A DNA stretch of 64,000 bases from Haloarcula sebkhae (GCF_014647415.1 NZ_BMPD01000009.1:83978-147977); one strand, 5' to 3'; shown: positions 25,859-35,483, numbered from the stretch's first letter. Notes: generated by a model not told the origin, from the letters alone. Numbers and translations are program-made.

Positions 25859-26929
25859 CTACGCCCGGCGGAGCGTCGTGTGCTTGACCTCGTAGTCCTC
25901 TAAGAACGCGCCGTATCCGCCGACAGTAATACGCCCATCCCCGGTGTCGACGACCAGCGAATTCTCGAACCCGAAATCGCTGTTGTGCGGTTCGACGAGG
26001 TTCTGTCGGACATCGACCACTTCGCCGGATATCACTTCGAAGTCGTCGTCGGAGCCCGTTGGCCGCGCGTACAGGTCGGCGACGATGGACTCGCCGGCCC
26101 GGAGCGCGAGCGCGGTCGTGAACACGACCGGGCGGAACATGTCGTACCGGGCCGGGAGTGACGGGGGCCGTGAAACGAGGACCTCCTCGCCGATCGGCCA
26201 GTAATTGCCCAGGTAGGAACCGATCAACACCGCCGCGACGGCCTCCTGCGTGAACGTGATCGCGTTCGTCTCGTCGTGGTCCCAGCTGAGCATCGTCGAC
26301 GGGGAGACGAACCCGCGCTGCTGGTCCGTCGCAAGCAACGAGGGCGCGCCGTCGAGGCCGATTCGGACAGCGTTGGCGACGCCTTCCAGTTCCAGCTCCA
26401 TCGTAGCCGCGTCGTAACTCGACAGCGCTAGGAGTACAAGGATGCCCCGCTCCCGGGCACGGCGGAGCGTGTCGTGGATCTCTGGGAGCCGGCGGGCCGG
26501 GATCTGGAGCACGACCTCGCAGTCGGCGGCTTCGATGTGCTGTTTCAGGCGCTTGATGATGGTCGGTCTGGATTTGACCACCTCGAAGGAGTTGTCCTCG
26601 GCTGAGTTGTCCTCGTACCGGGTCTGTACCGCCGCCTCCAGCGTGTCGAGTTCGCGTTTCAGCGCGCTGAATGCCTCCGACGGGGGTGTCGCATGGATGA
26701 CCGTTGGTGTCCGATGGTCGTCAACGGTGACGAACCCGTCCGCAGCCAGCGAATCACAGATGTCGTACACGTAGCTCTTGGAAACGCCTGCCGTTTCGGC
26801 AACCGTCCGGGCCGTTGCCGGTCCCTTTTCGACGACAGCGAGGTACGTTTCCGCCTCTGTCTCAGAGAGGCCGTACTGCTGGAGCCTATCCAGAACGGTC
26901 GCACCGTGTTGGCGTGTGGAGTCAGGCAT
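25859..26929 (-). CDS. TrmB-family transcription regulator
   Basis: Sugar-responsive archaeal regulator of 356 residues. The N-terminal winged helix reads LQQYGLSETEAETYLAVVEK, then ARTVAETAGVSKSYVYDICD with a wing VTVDDHRTPTVIHATPP. A coiled segment joins it to a TrmB C-terminal effector domain (VVLQIPARRLPEIHDTLRRA and TFTQEAVAAVLIGSYLGNYW). ATG 26929 is used; a TTG at 26944 would add 5 residues. The promoter TATA (near 26998-27010 on the minus strand) implies a leader. It lies 184 nt downstream of the secreted GH3 glycosidase on the same strand, so control of sugar uptake or breakdown is likely but inferred. Confidence 0.88.
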   Translation of the reverse strand: MPDSTRQHGATVLDRLQQYGLSETEAETYLAVVEKGPATARTVAETAGVSKSYVYDICDSLAADGFVTVDDHRTPTVIHATPPSEAFSALKRELDTLEAAVQTRYEDNSAEDNSFEVVKSRPTIIKRLKQHIEAADCEVVLQIPARRLPEIHDTLRRARERGILVLLALSSYDAATMELELEGVANAVRIGLDGAPSLLATDQQRGFVSPSTMLSWDHDETNAITFTQEAVAAVLIGSYLGNYWPIGEEVLVSRPPSLPARYDMFRPVVFTTALALRAGESIVADLYARPTGSDDDFEVISGEVVDVRQNLVEPHNSDFGFENSLVVDTGDGRITVGGYGAFLEDYEVKHTTLRRA

Positions 26930-27112
26930 CGGAGTACCGCTCAAACCATGTTGGTTGGTTCCGTGTCACTGGATCGCTGTTTTAGCTACTATAATCGAAC
27001 ATATATAATTATTTGTGGGCGTGCGAGCGGACCGGCGTGTATCTGTGCAGGGTGGCTCTCTGTGGTCCGGTGTCCCGGCGAGAACACCGCGGATCAGGTC
27101 ACAGGACCCGCC

Positions 27113-29701
27113 TCAAGATCCGCTCCGAACCTCGTCGAGCAGGTCGACGACGTCTTCCATGGTGGGGTCGCGGCTGGTGTTGTTGCCGTTGCCGTTTCCG
27201 TTGTTACTGTTGTCTGCTCTATTCCCACTATTGCCCCGACCGGGGTTGCCCGCTGCTCCGTTTGGGAGGCCCGGAACGGGGTCCGGATCAGTGATGCTTG
27301 CCGTGTTCTGGACGGTGAGCGTGGCCGTCGGGCCGTCCTGTCCGACTGTGAGTTCGTACTCGCCGGCCTCGACGACTTTCGGGCCGAGGCCGAGTACGTC
27401 ACCGGGAACGACCTCCAGTGCCGTCAGGTCGGCGATCACGTCCACTGTGGCTGCCTCGCCGGCGGCCAGCGAGACGCGCTCGTAGCCGAGCAGCCGGCGT
27501 CTCGGTTGGAGGACCGAGCCGTATGACTGGGTATTGAACACCTCGACGATGTGCTCGCCAGCCATCTCGCCGACGTTCGTCACCTCGACGCTGACGGTCA
27601 CTTCGGACTGATTGGCCGGGTTACCGACAGTAGGCTGCGTGACCGAGACACTGCCGTACTCGAAGTCGGTGTACGAGAGCCCGTGGCCGTACTCGAAGAG
27701 CGCGGTGTTGTCCGTCGCGCCCGTCGAGGTCGGGTCGTAGCGGTTGTGCTGCACGGGCGTGGTACCGACGTTCTCGGGCCAACTGAACGGGAGCTTTCCG
27801 GACGGATTGTACTCGCCGACCAGCGTCTCGGCGATGGCGACCCCGCCGTCGCTGCCGGGCTGGCCGGCAAACAGGAGGGCGTCGAGCTGGCTGAATGTCT
27901 CCGGAGACCCCCGCGGCGAACCGGCGAGCATGACGCCGATGATCGGCGTCGAATCGTCTGTGTATTCGACGACGGTGTCCAGAAGCGCCTGCTGGGACTC
28001 GTCGAGCACCAGTTCGTCCCGGTCGCCGAACCCCTCGTTGTGGGTCCCTTCGCCGATAACGACGACCACGGCGTCGGACTCGGGAGTAGCCGACTCGACC
28101 TGTGACCGCTGCTCGTCGGTAAAGTCGAAGTTGCCGTTCTCGTCGCTTTGCTGGTTCTCGCCGTCCCCCTCGCCGGCCCACCAGGTGGTGTTCTCGTACG
28201 AGGTCGGAACGTGCGTTAGACTGCCGACGCGAGAACGGAGTTCCGCTTCGAGGAGGTTCTGGCGCGGGAACGGGCCGCTGGCGCTGGCCCCCTGCCAGCC
28301 GAGCGTCCAGCCGCCGTGTTGCATCAGCGCGCGAGTGTTGTTGCCCTCGCCGTCGACTCCAGGACCGGTCAGCAGGACGCTCTCGTCGCCCGACAGCGGG
28401 AGCGTGTCCTCGTCGTTTTTCAGGAGGACCAGCGACTCCTTTGCCATCGTCTCGGCGGTCTCCTGTGCGCCGCCGAGCACGCTTCCGATTCGGGACTCGT
28501 CGACCGTCGGCTGCTCGAACAGGCCGAGGTCGGCCTTCAGTTCGAGGATTCGTCGGACCGCTTCGTCGATGCGTTCCATCGGAATCGCACCGTCCTCGAC
28601 GAGGCCGACCACGGTGTCGATGAACTGGACCGGTCCCGGCGCGTCGCCGCCGTTGCCGATCATGTACATGTCGACGCCGGCGTTGATCGCCATCTCCGTC
28701 GCCGTCTCGAAGTCGGGCGCGTAGTCGTGGTTCGTGATCATCCGGCTCAGGTCGTCCCAGTCCGAGACGACCATCCCCTCGTAGCCGTAGGTGTCCCGAA
28801 GTAGTGTCGTCAACAGCCAGTGAGAGGCATGGGCCGGAACCCCGTTTATCGACCCGCTGTTGACCATCACCGTTCCGGGTTCGGACGCCAGTGCCTCCCG
28901 ATACGGCGGGAGGATGTTCGTCCGGAGGTCGCGCAATGATGTCGAGGCCGGTGCACGGTCGTTGCCGTTGTTCGGGACCGAGTAAGCCGCGAAGTGTTTG
29001 ACACACGCCGTCAGCCGGTCGTCGTCCTCAAGTGCCTGTGCTCGTACCCGTGAGACATCCGCTTCGAGTTTCGGGGCCTCGCTGATACCCTCGAAGAAGC
29101 GGCCCCAGCGGGGGTCCCGCTGGAGATCCGTCGTGGGTGCGAACGTCCAGTGTGCCCCCATCGACGCCGTCGAGTCGCTCGTGTGACGTTCGGCCGCCTC
29201 GATCAGACTCAGGTCCCGCGTCGCACCCATGTTCAGCCGCTGGGGGAACACCGTTGCCCCCTCCAGCAGGCCGTTGCCGTGTGTCGCGTCGACGCCATAG
29301 AGGAACTGAATATCGTGGTCGGCGTTCGCTAGGTTATACTCCTGTAGGGCATTGATTCCCTGAACCACGGTCTCGCCGTCGAAGCTCGGCGGTTCGGCCC
29401 CACCCGAGAGAATCGACCCGACGCCGAGTTCACTGAAGTACTCGCCGACCGTGTCGACCCCGAAGCTGTCGGGGACGTTCGATTCCTCCGGCTCCGCCTC
29501 GAAGGAGCTGATCGCGACCTGTGTCATCTGGGCCGCCTTCTGCTCCAGTGTGAGGTCGCCGATGAGCGAATCGACGTCCGGTTGCGCCGCGGCGGTCCCA
29601 ACACCTGCGCCGGTGGCGGCCGCTGCCGTGGCCACACCGGTCGCTTTCAGAAACGCCCGCCGAGACGCTCGCATGCCGTCGTCAGTTGTGTCACGTGCCA
29701 T
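27113..29701 (-). CDS. Secreted glycoside hydrolase family 3 (beta-glucosidase-like)
   Basis: Exported glycosidase of 862 residues. The Tat signal is SRRAFLKATGVATAAAATG, and the mature chain begins after GTAAAQ. The GH3 (alpha/beta)8 domain contains LYGVDATHGNGLLEGATVFP, CVKHFAAYS and the nucleophile Asp in MVVSDWDDL. The sandwich domain has VLLKNDEDTLPLSG and a C-terminal fibronectin-III-like domain (YGHGLSYTDFEYGSVSV). The tail is unusual: an Asn/Gly-rich linker (NSNNGNGNGNN) then a short helix MEDVVDLLDEVRSGS. A TATA-like box 26 nt before the ATG fits a leaderless mRNA. Substrate could be beta-glucan oligomers or cellobiose. Confidence 0.9.
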   Translation of the reverse strand: MARDTTDDGMRASRRAFLKATGVATAAAATGAGVGTAAAQPDVDSLIGDLTLEQKAAQMTQVAISSFEAEPEESNVPDSFGVDTVGEYFSELGVGSILSGGAEPPSFDGETVVQGINALQEYNLANADHDIQFLYGVDATHGNGLLEGATVFPQRLNMGATRDLSLIEAAERHTSDSTASMGAHWTFAPTTDLQRDPRWGRFFEGISEAPKLEADVSRVRAQALEDDDRLTACVKHFAAYSVPNNGNDRAPASTSLRDLRTNILPPYREALASEPGTVMVNSGSINGVPAHASHWLLTTLLRDTYGYEGMVVSDWDDLSRMITNHDYAPDFETATEMAINAGVDMYMIGNGGDAPGPVQFIDTVVGLVEDGAIPMERIDEAVRRILELKADLGLFEQPTVDESRIGSVLGGAQETAETMAKESLVLLKNDEDTLPLSGDESVLLTGPGVDGEGNNTRALMQHGGWTLGWQGASASGPFPRQNLLEAELRSRVGSLTHVPTSYENTTWWAGEGDGENQQSDENGNFDFTDEQRSQVESATPESDAVVVVIGEGTHNEGFGDRDELVLDESQQALLDTVVEYTDDSTPIIGVMLAGSPRGSPETFSQLDALLFAGQPGSDGGVAIAETLVGEYNPSGKLPFSWPENVGTTPVQHNRYDPTSTGATDNTALFEYGHGLSYTDFEYGSVSVTQPTVGNPANQSEVTVSVEVTNVGEMAGEHIVEVFNTQSYGSVLQPRRRLLGYERVSLAAGEAATVDVIADLTALEVVPGDVLGLGPKVVEAGEYELTVGQDGPTATLTVQNTASITDPDPVPGLPNGAAGNPGRGNSGNRADNSNNGNGNGNNTSRDPTMEDVVDLLDEVRSGS

Positions 29702-29807
29702 GACAGGCGCACCCACCCGCTGATGTTAATAATTGTTTTTGTAAAACTGGTGTGTGATAGTTGTCAAAAGATTTCGGCTGCTACCGTCGCCGGTCGACAG
29801 TTGGGTA

Positions 29808-29936
29808 GTGTTTAGTTTAGCAATGACGACCGCAGCGAGCCAGAAAGTCCCGCCCAACATAGCTTGTCCAACCGGCTACGGGTGGGACTGAAAGGGGCGG
29901 CTGGCTGTTCTTGATTTCTGTCTACTAACTAAACTG
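29808..29936. mobile_element. Candidate short non-autonomous element or structured RNA between GH3 and egsA
   Basis: The ends carry similar inverted sequences: GTTTAGTTTAG near 29809-29820 and CTAACTAAACTGCC near 29924-29937. Inside are nested complementary arms: AGCCAG (29838-29843) with CTGGCT (29901-29906), and AGTCCCGCCC (29846-29855) with GGGTGGGACT (29880-29889), a strong foldback with one mismatch. There is no coding frame. This looks like a MITE-like unit or the folded end of an insertion element. Confidence 0.4.
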
Positions 29937-29986
29937 CCGATAGTTGCACCTAAACTGTTTTCACGCGTGCCCGGAGACAGGCAACC

Positions 29987-31045
29987 ATGTTCGAGAAACG
30001 CACCTGGATCCGCCTGCCCCGGAACGTCGTGGTCGGGCACGGGGTCCTCGGGCAGACAATCGAGGCCGTGAGCGAGCTCCACCTGACCGGCCGGCCGCTC
30101 GTTGTCTCCAGCCCGACGCCACACGACGTCGCCGGCAAGCGGGTCGTCGAACAGTTCGAGGACGAGGGGTACGACCCATCCGAGATCGTCATCGATGAGG
30201 CCAGTTTCGACGCCGTGCAGCAGGTCATCGACCACGCGTCGGAGATCGACGCGGGCTTCCTGCTGGGCGTCGGCGGCGGGAAGGCCATCGATATCACGAA
30301 GATGGCGGCCGACGACCTGGGATTGGGGTTCGTCTCGGTGCCGACGGCCGCGAGCCACGACGGTATCGTCTCCGGTCGCGGATCAGTTCCCGAAGGTGAC
30401 ACGCGCCACAGCGTCGCCGCAGAGCCGCCACTGGCCGTCATCGCCGACACCGAGGTGCTGGCGGAGGCCCCCTGGCGGCTGACCACCGCCGGCTGTGCCG
30501 ACATCATCTCGAACTACACCGCGGTCCGGGACTGGCAACTCGCCCATCGGCTCAAGAACGTCCACTACTCGGAGTACGCCGGCGCGCTCTCCCAGATGAC
30601 CGCCGAGATGCTCGTCGAGAGTGCCGACTCAATAAAACAGGGCCTAGAGGAGTCCTCGTGGATCGTCGTGAAAGCGCTCGTTTCTTCGGGTGTTGCGATG
30701 TCCATTGCAGATTCCTCGCGTCCGGCAAGCGGCGCGGAACACCTGTTTTCTCACCAACTGGACCGGCTCGTCCCCGACGGCGCGCTTCACGGCCATCAGG
30801 TCGGTGTTGGCTCGATCATGACCGAATACCTCCACAGCGGCCAGAAAGGGAAGTGGAAAGACGCCAGAGATGCACTGGCCGCCATCGGCGCACCGACAAC
30901 GGCAGACGAACTCGGTATCGACGACGAAACCGTGATCGAAGCGCTGACCACGGCCCACCAGATCCGCGACCGCTACACCGTACTCGGGGACGGAATGAGT
31001 GAAGAAGCTGCTATCGAAGCAGCGACGGTTACCGGCGTTATCTAA
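29987..31045 (+). CDS. egsA: sn-glycerol-1-phosphate dehydrogenase
   Basis: Makes sn-glycerol-1-phosphate from dihydroxyacetone phosphate with NAD(P)H, the step that sets archaeal lipid stereochemistry. The 352 residues match EgsA. The nucleotide loop is LLGVGGGKAIDITKMAA, followed by VPTAASHDGIVSGRGSV. Metal ligands are Asp in TTAGCADIISNYTA and His in SGAEHLFSHQL and ALHGHQVGVG. Cytosolic. The stop overlaps the convergent Nudix-like gene by 4 nt. The start follows the mobile-like element closely, so part of the promoter may lie inside it. Confidence 0.95.
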   Translation: MFEKRTWIRLPRNVVVGHGVLGQTIEAVSELHLTGRPLVVSSPTPHDVAGKRVVEQFEDEGYDPSEIVIDEASFDAVQQVIDHASEIDAGFLLGVGGGKAIDITKMAADDLGLGFVSVPTAASHDGIVSGRGSVPEGDTRHSVAAEPPLAVIADTEVLAEAPWRLTTAGCADIISNYTAVRDWQLAHRLKNVHYSEYAGALSQMTAEMLVESADSIKQGLEESSWIVVKALVSSGVAMSIADSSRPASGAEHLFSHQLDRLVPDGALHGHQVGVGSIMTEYLHSGQKGKWKDARDALAAIGAPTTADELGIDDETVIEALTTAHQIRDRYTVLGDGMSEEAAIEAATVTGVI

Positions 31046-31557
31046 ACCAGTTCTGCGACCGCGACATCGCTTGCATCGTCCCACCTGATCGACGCGTCAG
31101 CGTCGTCAGCCGTTTCGGCGACGTCGCTGTCGAGCTTGGCGCTGTTGATTTCGGCGTCGAACACGATGCTGAGCCGATACACCGTCTCGGCGTCCGGGTC
31201 CGACTCGTTTCGCACGCCACAGATGGTCGCCCGAACCGCGTCCCGAATCGTACACGCGACGCCGGCCGTTTCGGTGACGACCCGCTCGACCGCTGCCGCC
31301 GGCCGCTCACCCCCTTGTGTCTGGCCCTGGGGGATCTCCCAGGACCCGTCAGCGTCGCTCAGCAACACGTCGCCCGACTCGTTGTGGACGAACGCGTGGA
31401 CGTCCACCTGTCCTTCCTGTGAGCGCTCGACAGCACGCTGGTACGCCTCCGAACCCACCGAAAAGGTGGTCTGGTCCACCGGCGTCGAGCCGAACTCCTG
31501 TTCGAGACGGGCGAGGCGCTCCTGAACCCGCGCTCGCGAGCGCTCGGCTATCTCCAT
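31042..31557 (-). CDS. Nudix-fold protein with degenerate Nudix box
   Basis: A 171-residue protein with a helical N-terminus and a Nudix fold (VDVHAFVHNESGDVLLSD, GSWEIPQGQ). The Nudix box should read G-x5-E-x7-R-E-U-x-E-E-x-G-U. Here residues 78-100 run GQTQGGE then, after seven residues, RVVTETAGV, so the Glu after Arg is Val and the second Glu of the EE pair is Thr. Hydrolase activity is doubtful. ATG 31557 is supported by a minus-strand TATA-like TTTATTA about 26 nt upstream; an ATG at 31605 lies upstream of that box. Confidence 0.75.
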   Translation of the reverse strand: MEIAERSRARVQERLARLEQEFGSTPVDQTTFSVGSEAYQRAVERSQEGQVDVHAFVHNESGDVLLSDADGSWEIPQGQTQGGERPAAAVERVVTETAGVACTIRDAVRATICGVRNESDPDAETVYRLSIVFDAEINSAKLDSDVAETADDADASIRWDDASDVAVAELV

Positions 31558-31675
31558 ACGAAACGGTGCTTCGGCAGCGTAATAAATCCGCCTGAACGCT
31601 CTCATAGTTTGAAACCGCCCTATGGGCCGGCTGTGATCCCTGTAATCCACGTCCGCCACAGCACTCGGGGATGTC

Positions 31676-33514
31676 TCAGACGTGCTCGTCGAGGAACTCG
31701 ACGACCGCGGTGTACGCTTCGATGCGGTTCTCCCGTTTGCTGATACCGTGGCCTTCGTCGTCGAAAACGATTTTCTCCACGGGAACTCCCTGCTCGGTTG
31801 CTTGCTCGGCGATTTGCTCGGCCTCGCCGACCGGGACACGCGGGTCGTTGGCTCCGTGGAGGACGAACAGCGGCGCGTCGATACGGTCGACGTTGTTGAT
31901 AGGTGAGATAGATTCGAGGAACTCGCGGTCCGTTTCGAGCGAGCCGTACTCGGCCTCGCGGAGTTCGCGCCGCCAGTCACCGGTGTTCTCCAGAAACGTC
32001 ACGAAGTTGGCGATGCCGACCACATCGACGCCGGCTGCCCAGAGTTCCGGGTACTCGGTCAGGGCCGCAAGCACCATGAACCCGCCGTAGGACCCGCCCA
32101 TCGCCACGATTCTGTCGGGGTCGACAGCCGGGTGGTCGTGGAGCCAGTCGACACCGGCCCGGAGGTCTTTCACCGAGTCCATCCGCTTTTCCACGTCGTC
32201 GAGGTGCGTGTAAGCCTTCCCGTAGCCGGTCGACCCGCGGACGTTCGGCTCGAAGACGGCGTAGCCTCGCGAGAGGAAGTACTGGGTCAGCCCCGAGAAC
32301 GACGGGCGCCGCTGGCTCTCCGGGCCGCCGTGGATGTCGACGATGACGGGCGTGTCGCCGGTAGCGCCGCTCTCGTTAGCTGCACCGTCCGGCAGCGAGA
32401 ACAACGCAGGAATCTCCCGTCCGTCGAAGGAGTCGAATCTGACGACGTCTGGCTCGATGAACGTCTCACGCGGGATGCCGGCTGTCGAGGCGGCCGTCCA
32501 CTGCTTGCTCTGGCCGGTTTCGGCCTCAACGACGAACACGTTGGTGTTGACCCTCCGGCCAGTGACGCTGACGGCGAAGCGCTCGGCATCGGGTCCCCAC
32601 GAAACGCCCCCGGCCAGCCCGCCCGGCAGGTCCGGCGTCGGGAATGTCTCGATGGTCGTCGGCCCCGTCAGTTCGCCGACGGTGAGTTGGTTGTAGCCGT
32701 CGACGTTGCGCGAGTACACGAGGCGGCCGCTGTCTTTGTCGAGCGCGACGCCGTCGATGTTCCACTGGTCGTCCGATCTGACGATGTCGAGGTCGCCGCT
32801 GAGCGAGAGGCGAGCCAGTTCGAGCGTGTCGCTTTCGCCGTCGGTGACGAGATACACTGCATCGCCCTCCGGCCCCCACGATGCGCTCGTGTAGCGGACT
32901 TTCCCTTCATGTGGCGTGAGATGGCTGAGGGTGCCGCTGTCGATGTCCAGCACGTAGATGTCTTGATCGAAACTGGAGTGGGCTTCGCTGACCAGCAGGC
33001 GCTCGCCGTCGGGCGAGAACCCGCCCACCGAGAGCCAGCCATCGCCCTCCCAGACCAGTTCCGCGTCGTCACCGGTCACGTCGCGGTCCTGTACGTAGAT
33101 GTCGAAGACGGCCTCGTCGCGGCGGTTCGACGCGAAGGCGAAGCGCTCGCCGTCGGGCGACCAGCCGCCCCAGCGGTGTTTCGCGTCGGGCATCCCGGTG
33201 AGTTCGTGGACGTGTCCGTCCGCGTCGAGCCGGTATAGCTGCGCTCGCTCGTTGCCGCCCTCGTCCATGCCGAAGACGAGTTCCTGGCGCTCGGGCGAGT
33301 AATCGACGAAACTCACAGTGTCGTCGTAGAACGTCAACTGTTCGGGCCAGCCCTGTGGTTCGGTGAGCGACCAGAGCTGGGCGACGCCGGTCGTGTTCAT
33401 CAGGAAAGCGAGCGTCCCGTCCGGCGCGAACGAACTACCGTAGGCGCTCCGGACGTTGAGATAGCGCGAGAGGTCGTACGCGGTCACAACGGGAGGGAGG
33501 GCAGGCACGGCCAA
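31676..33514 (-). CDS. S9-family serine peptidase (acylaminoacyl/dipeptidyl peptidase type)
   Basis: A 612-residue cytosolic prolyl-oligopeptidase-like enzyme. The N-terminal two thirds form a beta propeller with repeated SPDGE-type blades (WSPDGERFAFASNR, FSPDGERLLVSEAH, WGPEGDAVYLVTDG). The alpha/beta hydrolase domain has VIVDIHGGPESQRRP, the nucleophile AMGGSYGGFM, Asp in LHGANDPRVP and His in FDDEGHGISK. No signal peptide. It removes short peptides or blocked residues from peptides. The genes on either side are unrelated. Confidence 0.92.
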   Translation of the reverse strand: MAVPALPPVVTAYDLSRYLNVRSAYGSSFAPDGTLAFLMNTTGVAQLWSLTEPQGWPEQLTFYDDTVSFVDYSPERQELVFGMDEGGNERAQLYRLDADGHVHELTGMPDAKHRWGGWSPDGERFAFASNRRDEAVFDIYVQDRDVTGDDAELVWEGDGWLSVGGFSPDGERLLVSEAHSSFDQDIYVLDIDSGTLSHLTPHEGKVRYTSASWGPEGDAVYLVTDGESDTLELARLSLSGDLDIVRSDDQWNIDGVALDKDSGRLVYSRNVDGYNQLTVGELTGPTTIETFPTPDLPGGLAGGVSWGPDAERFAVSVTGRRVNTNVFVVEAETGQSKQWTAASTAGIPRETFIEPDVVRFDSFDGREIPALFSLPDGAANESGATGDTPVIVDIHGGPESQRRPSFSGLTQYFLSRGYAVFEPNVRGSTGYGKAYTHLDDVEKRMDSVKDLRAGVDWLHDHPAVDPDRIVAMGGSYGGFMVLAALTEYPELWAAGVDVVGIANFVTFLENTGDWRRELREAEYGSLETDREFLESISPINNVDRIDAPLFVLHGANDPRVPVGEAEQIAEQATEQGVPVEKIVFDDEGHGISKRENRIEAYTAVVEFLDEHV

Positions 33515-33561
33515 AACCCTTTGTGGCGGCCGCGTGGTCGAATCAGTGCCGTGCAGCGGTA

Positions 33562-35352
33562 CTAGCCGGACAGTCGCTGGAGCGGCTTTTCGCCCTGCCA
33601 GCGGGCGTACGCGTACGAGGCAACGAGCAGAATACCGCCAAGCACGAGGAACGAAAGGGTTCGAGCGAGCGTATCGAGCCCCCGCGTGTCGTAGAGGAAC
33701 ACCTTGGTCGTCACCAGGCCGAGGACGACGACGCCCTGAAGCCGGCGACCACGGTCGTCCAGCGCGAGGCCGACCCCGACGAACGCGAGCCCCAGTACTG
33801 CCCAGGCAACCGACAGGCTCGCTCCCGAAAGCTCCAGTCCCAGAAGTACCACTGCGAGTCCGGTCGCGGTCCAGGCGTACGGAGCGGCCACTGGGAGTTC
33901 GCGGTCAATGCCGGGTACCGTCGTCGATGCCCCGCCAAACCATCGACCGAGCACGTAGAAAACCGCGATTCCTAGCAGGTAGGTGGCCGGCCGTCCCGTC
34001 ACGGTCGCAAGCGGGTCCGCAAGCGAGAACGCCGGTAATCTGGTCGCGTCCACGGCGAGCAGTTTGGCGACGGTTCCGACGGCGACGAGGTGCCCGCCGA
34101 TGCGAACCGCTCCCGCACCGCGACTGGTTCCGAGCGCCAGCGCCCCACAGAGCAAGACGAGGAGGCCGACGGTTTCGGCGAACGGGTCGGCCGCGAGGAT
34201 GACACTGATGGCGAGTAGAACGACGGCAAGCACCCCAGCGGCGCTGTTTTGCTGTCTCAGGCGTGACTCCGTGACGGCGTAGATACCGCCGAGGGCGAGT
34301 CCGACTGCGCCGACAGCTACCCCGTCCGGTGCCGTCGGGAGAAGGCGACGAACGACGCTTTCCAGTAGGATCGCGGCGAACACGGCATTGGACGCGGTCG
34401 TCACTTCCACCAGTCGGCGGTGCCACCGGTCCGTTCGGTCGCTCGCACGGAGCACGTACACACCAGCGGCGTAGACAGCGAACGTTGCGGCGAGGACGAC
34501 GGCGGCGACCGTGTCGGGTGGCTCCAGCCTGTTCATCCAGGCGACGTGGAGCACGTAGGCCGGGAGGACGCTGCCGAGGACGAGCCGGCTCCACGGGCGG
34601 ACAGCGGCGATGGTCACGAGCCCGGCCGTGAGAAGCACGACGTAGGCCGGCGAGACGACGAAGGAACCGGCGTCGAGTCCGACGTAGGCAGTGACGTATC
34701 CCAGCAGGAACGCCTCGCCGGCGACAGCCGGTGCGTGGTCCCGGACCGAGAGCGCCGCGGTGGCGGCCACAAGAGCTGTCAAGACCAGCAGCACCGCCCA
34801 CAGTGGCGCCCCGATGGCAGCGCGGTACGACTCAAAGCCGTAGGCTGCGTAGACGCTGAAATACGCGATTGCGAGGCCAGTCCCGGCGACGAGTCGTCCC
34901 CACCGGCTGTAGCCCTGTGCCTCGGCGGCGTACCGGCCGCCAGCGAGCAGTATGAGCCCGCCCGCCGTGCCGGTGAGTACACGCCCAAGCGGGCCGAGGT
35001 AGCCTGCCTCGATGGCCAGCCGAATGAAGAAGACGACGCCGACCACCAGCGCGAGGCCGCCGACCCCGCCGAGCCACTTCATCCCGATGTTGCGCTCCCA
35101 GTTCCGTTCGTCTGGTGGGGCCTCGCCGTCGGCTGCCTCGCCTGTCTCCGGTGCTGGCTCCGAATCGCTCGGGGACCTCGATTCGGCGGCCGCCGTGTCC
35201 GACCGGACCGCGGTACTGGCAGCTTCGTCCTTGGCGGACGGAGGCGGGTCGGTGTTTCGCTCCGACTCAAGGGCGGCGATGCGTGTGTGGAGGGCATCGA
35301 CCTCGGCGCGGAGTTCCCGTACCTCCGCACGGAGGTCGTCTTCATCGCTCAT
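33562..35352 (-). CDS. DUF2339 polytopic membrane protein
   Basis: A 596-residue protein. An N-terminal coiled coil (DDLRAEVRELRAEVDALHT) and acidic Pro/Ala linker precede about 17-19 hydrophobic segments. The entry motif NWERNIGMKWLGGVGGLALV and the exit VLGLVTTKVFLYDTRGLDTL with RTLSFLVLGGILL are characteristic of DUF2339, a family with no assigned function. ATG 35352 is supported by a TATA-like box 30 nt upstream on the minus strand; upstream in-frame codons are non-coding in character. Confidence 0.85.
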   Translation of the reverse strand: MSDEDDLRAEVRELRAEVDALHTRIAALESERNTDPPPSAKDEAASTAVRSDTAAAESRSPSDSEPAPETGEAADGEAPPDERNWERNIGMKWLGGVGGLALVVGVVFFIRLAIEAGYLGPLGRVLTGTAGGLILLAGGRYAAEAQGYSRWGRLVAGTGLAIAYFSVYAAYGFESYRAAIGAPLWAVLLVLTALVAATAALSVRDHAPAVAGEAFLLGYVTAYVGLDAGSFVVSPAYVVLLTAGLVTIAAVRPWSRLVLGSVLPAYVLHVAWMNRLEPPDTVAAVVLAATFAVYAAGVYVLRASDRTDRWHRRLVEVTTASNAVFAAILLESVVRRLLPTAPDGVAVGAVGLALGGIYAVTESRLRQQNSAAGVLAVVLLAISVILAADPFAETVGLLVLLCGALALGTSRGAGAVRIGGHLVAVGTVAKLLAVDATRLPAFSLADPLATVTGRPATYLLGIAVFYVLGRWFGGASTTVPGIDRELPVAAPYAWTATGLAVVLLGLELSGASLSVAWAVLGLAFVGVGLALDDRGRRLQGVVVLGLVTTKVFLYDTRGLDTLARTLSFLVLGGILLVASYAYARWQGEKPLQRLSG

Positions 35353-35483
35353 ACACCGACACATTGCGGAGTTGCTGTAATAAACCTCCAGCCGAACGAC
35401 AGCGTTCTGGAGCGTTGACCTGCCGTCTACCGCCGTCAACCGCGAACGGGTGGATTTTTGAGCGGCCACGTCGTCGCCCCTGT

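Noticed and set aside
30644..31084. Minus-strand frame with several cysteines and histidines inside egsA
   Set aside because: Shadow of egsA; composition is low-complexity and there is no start signal.
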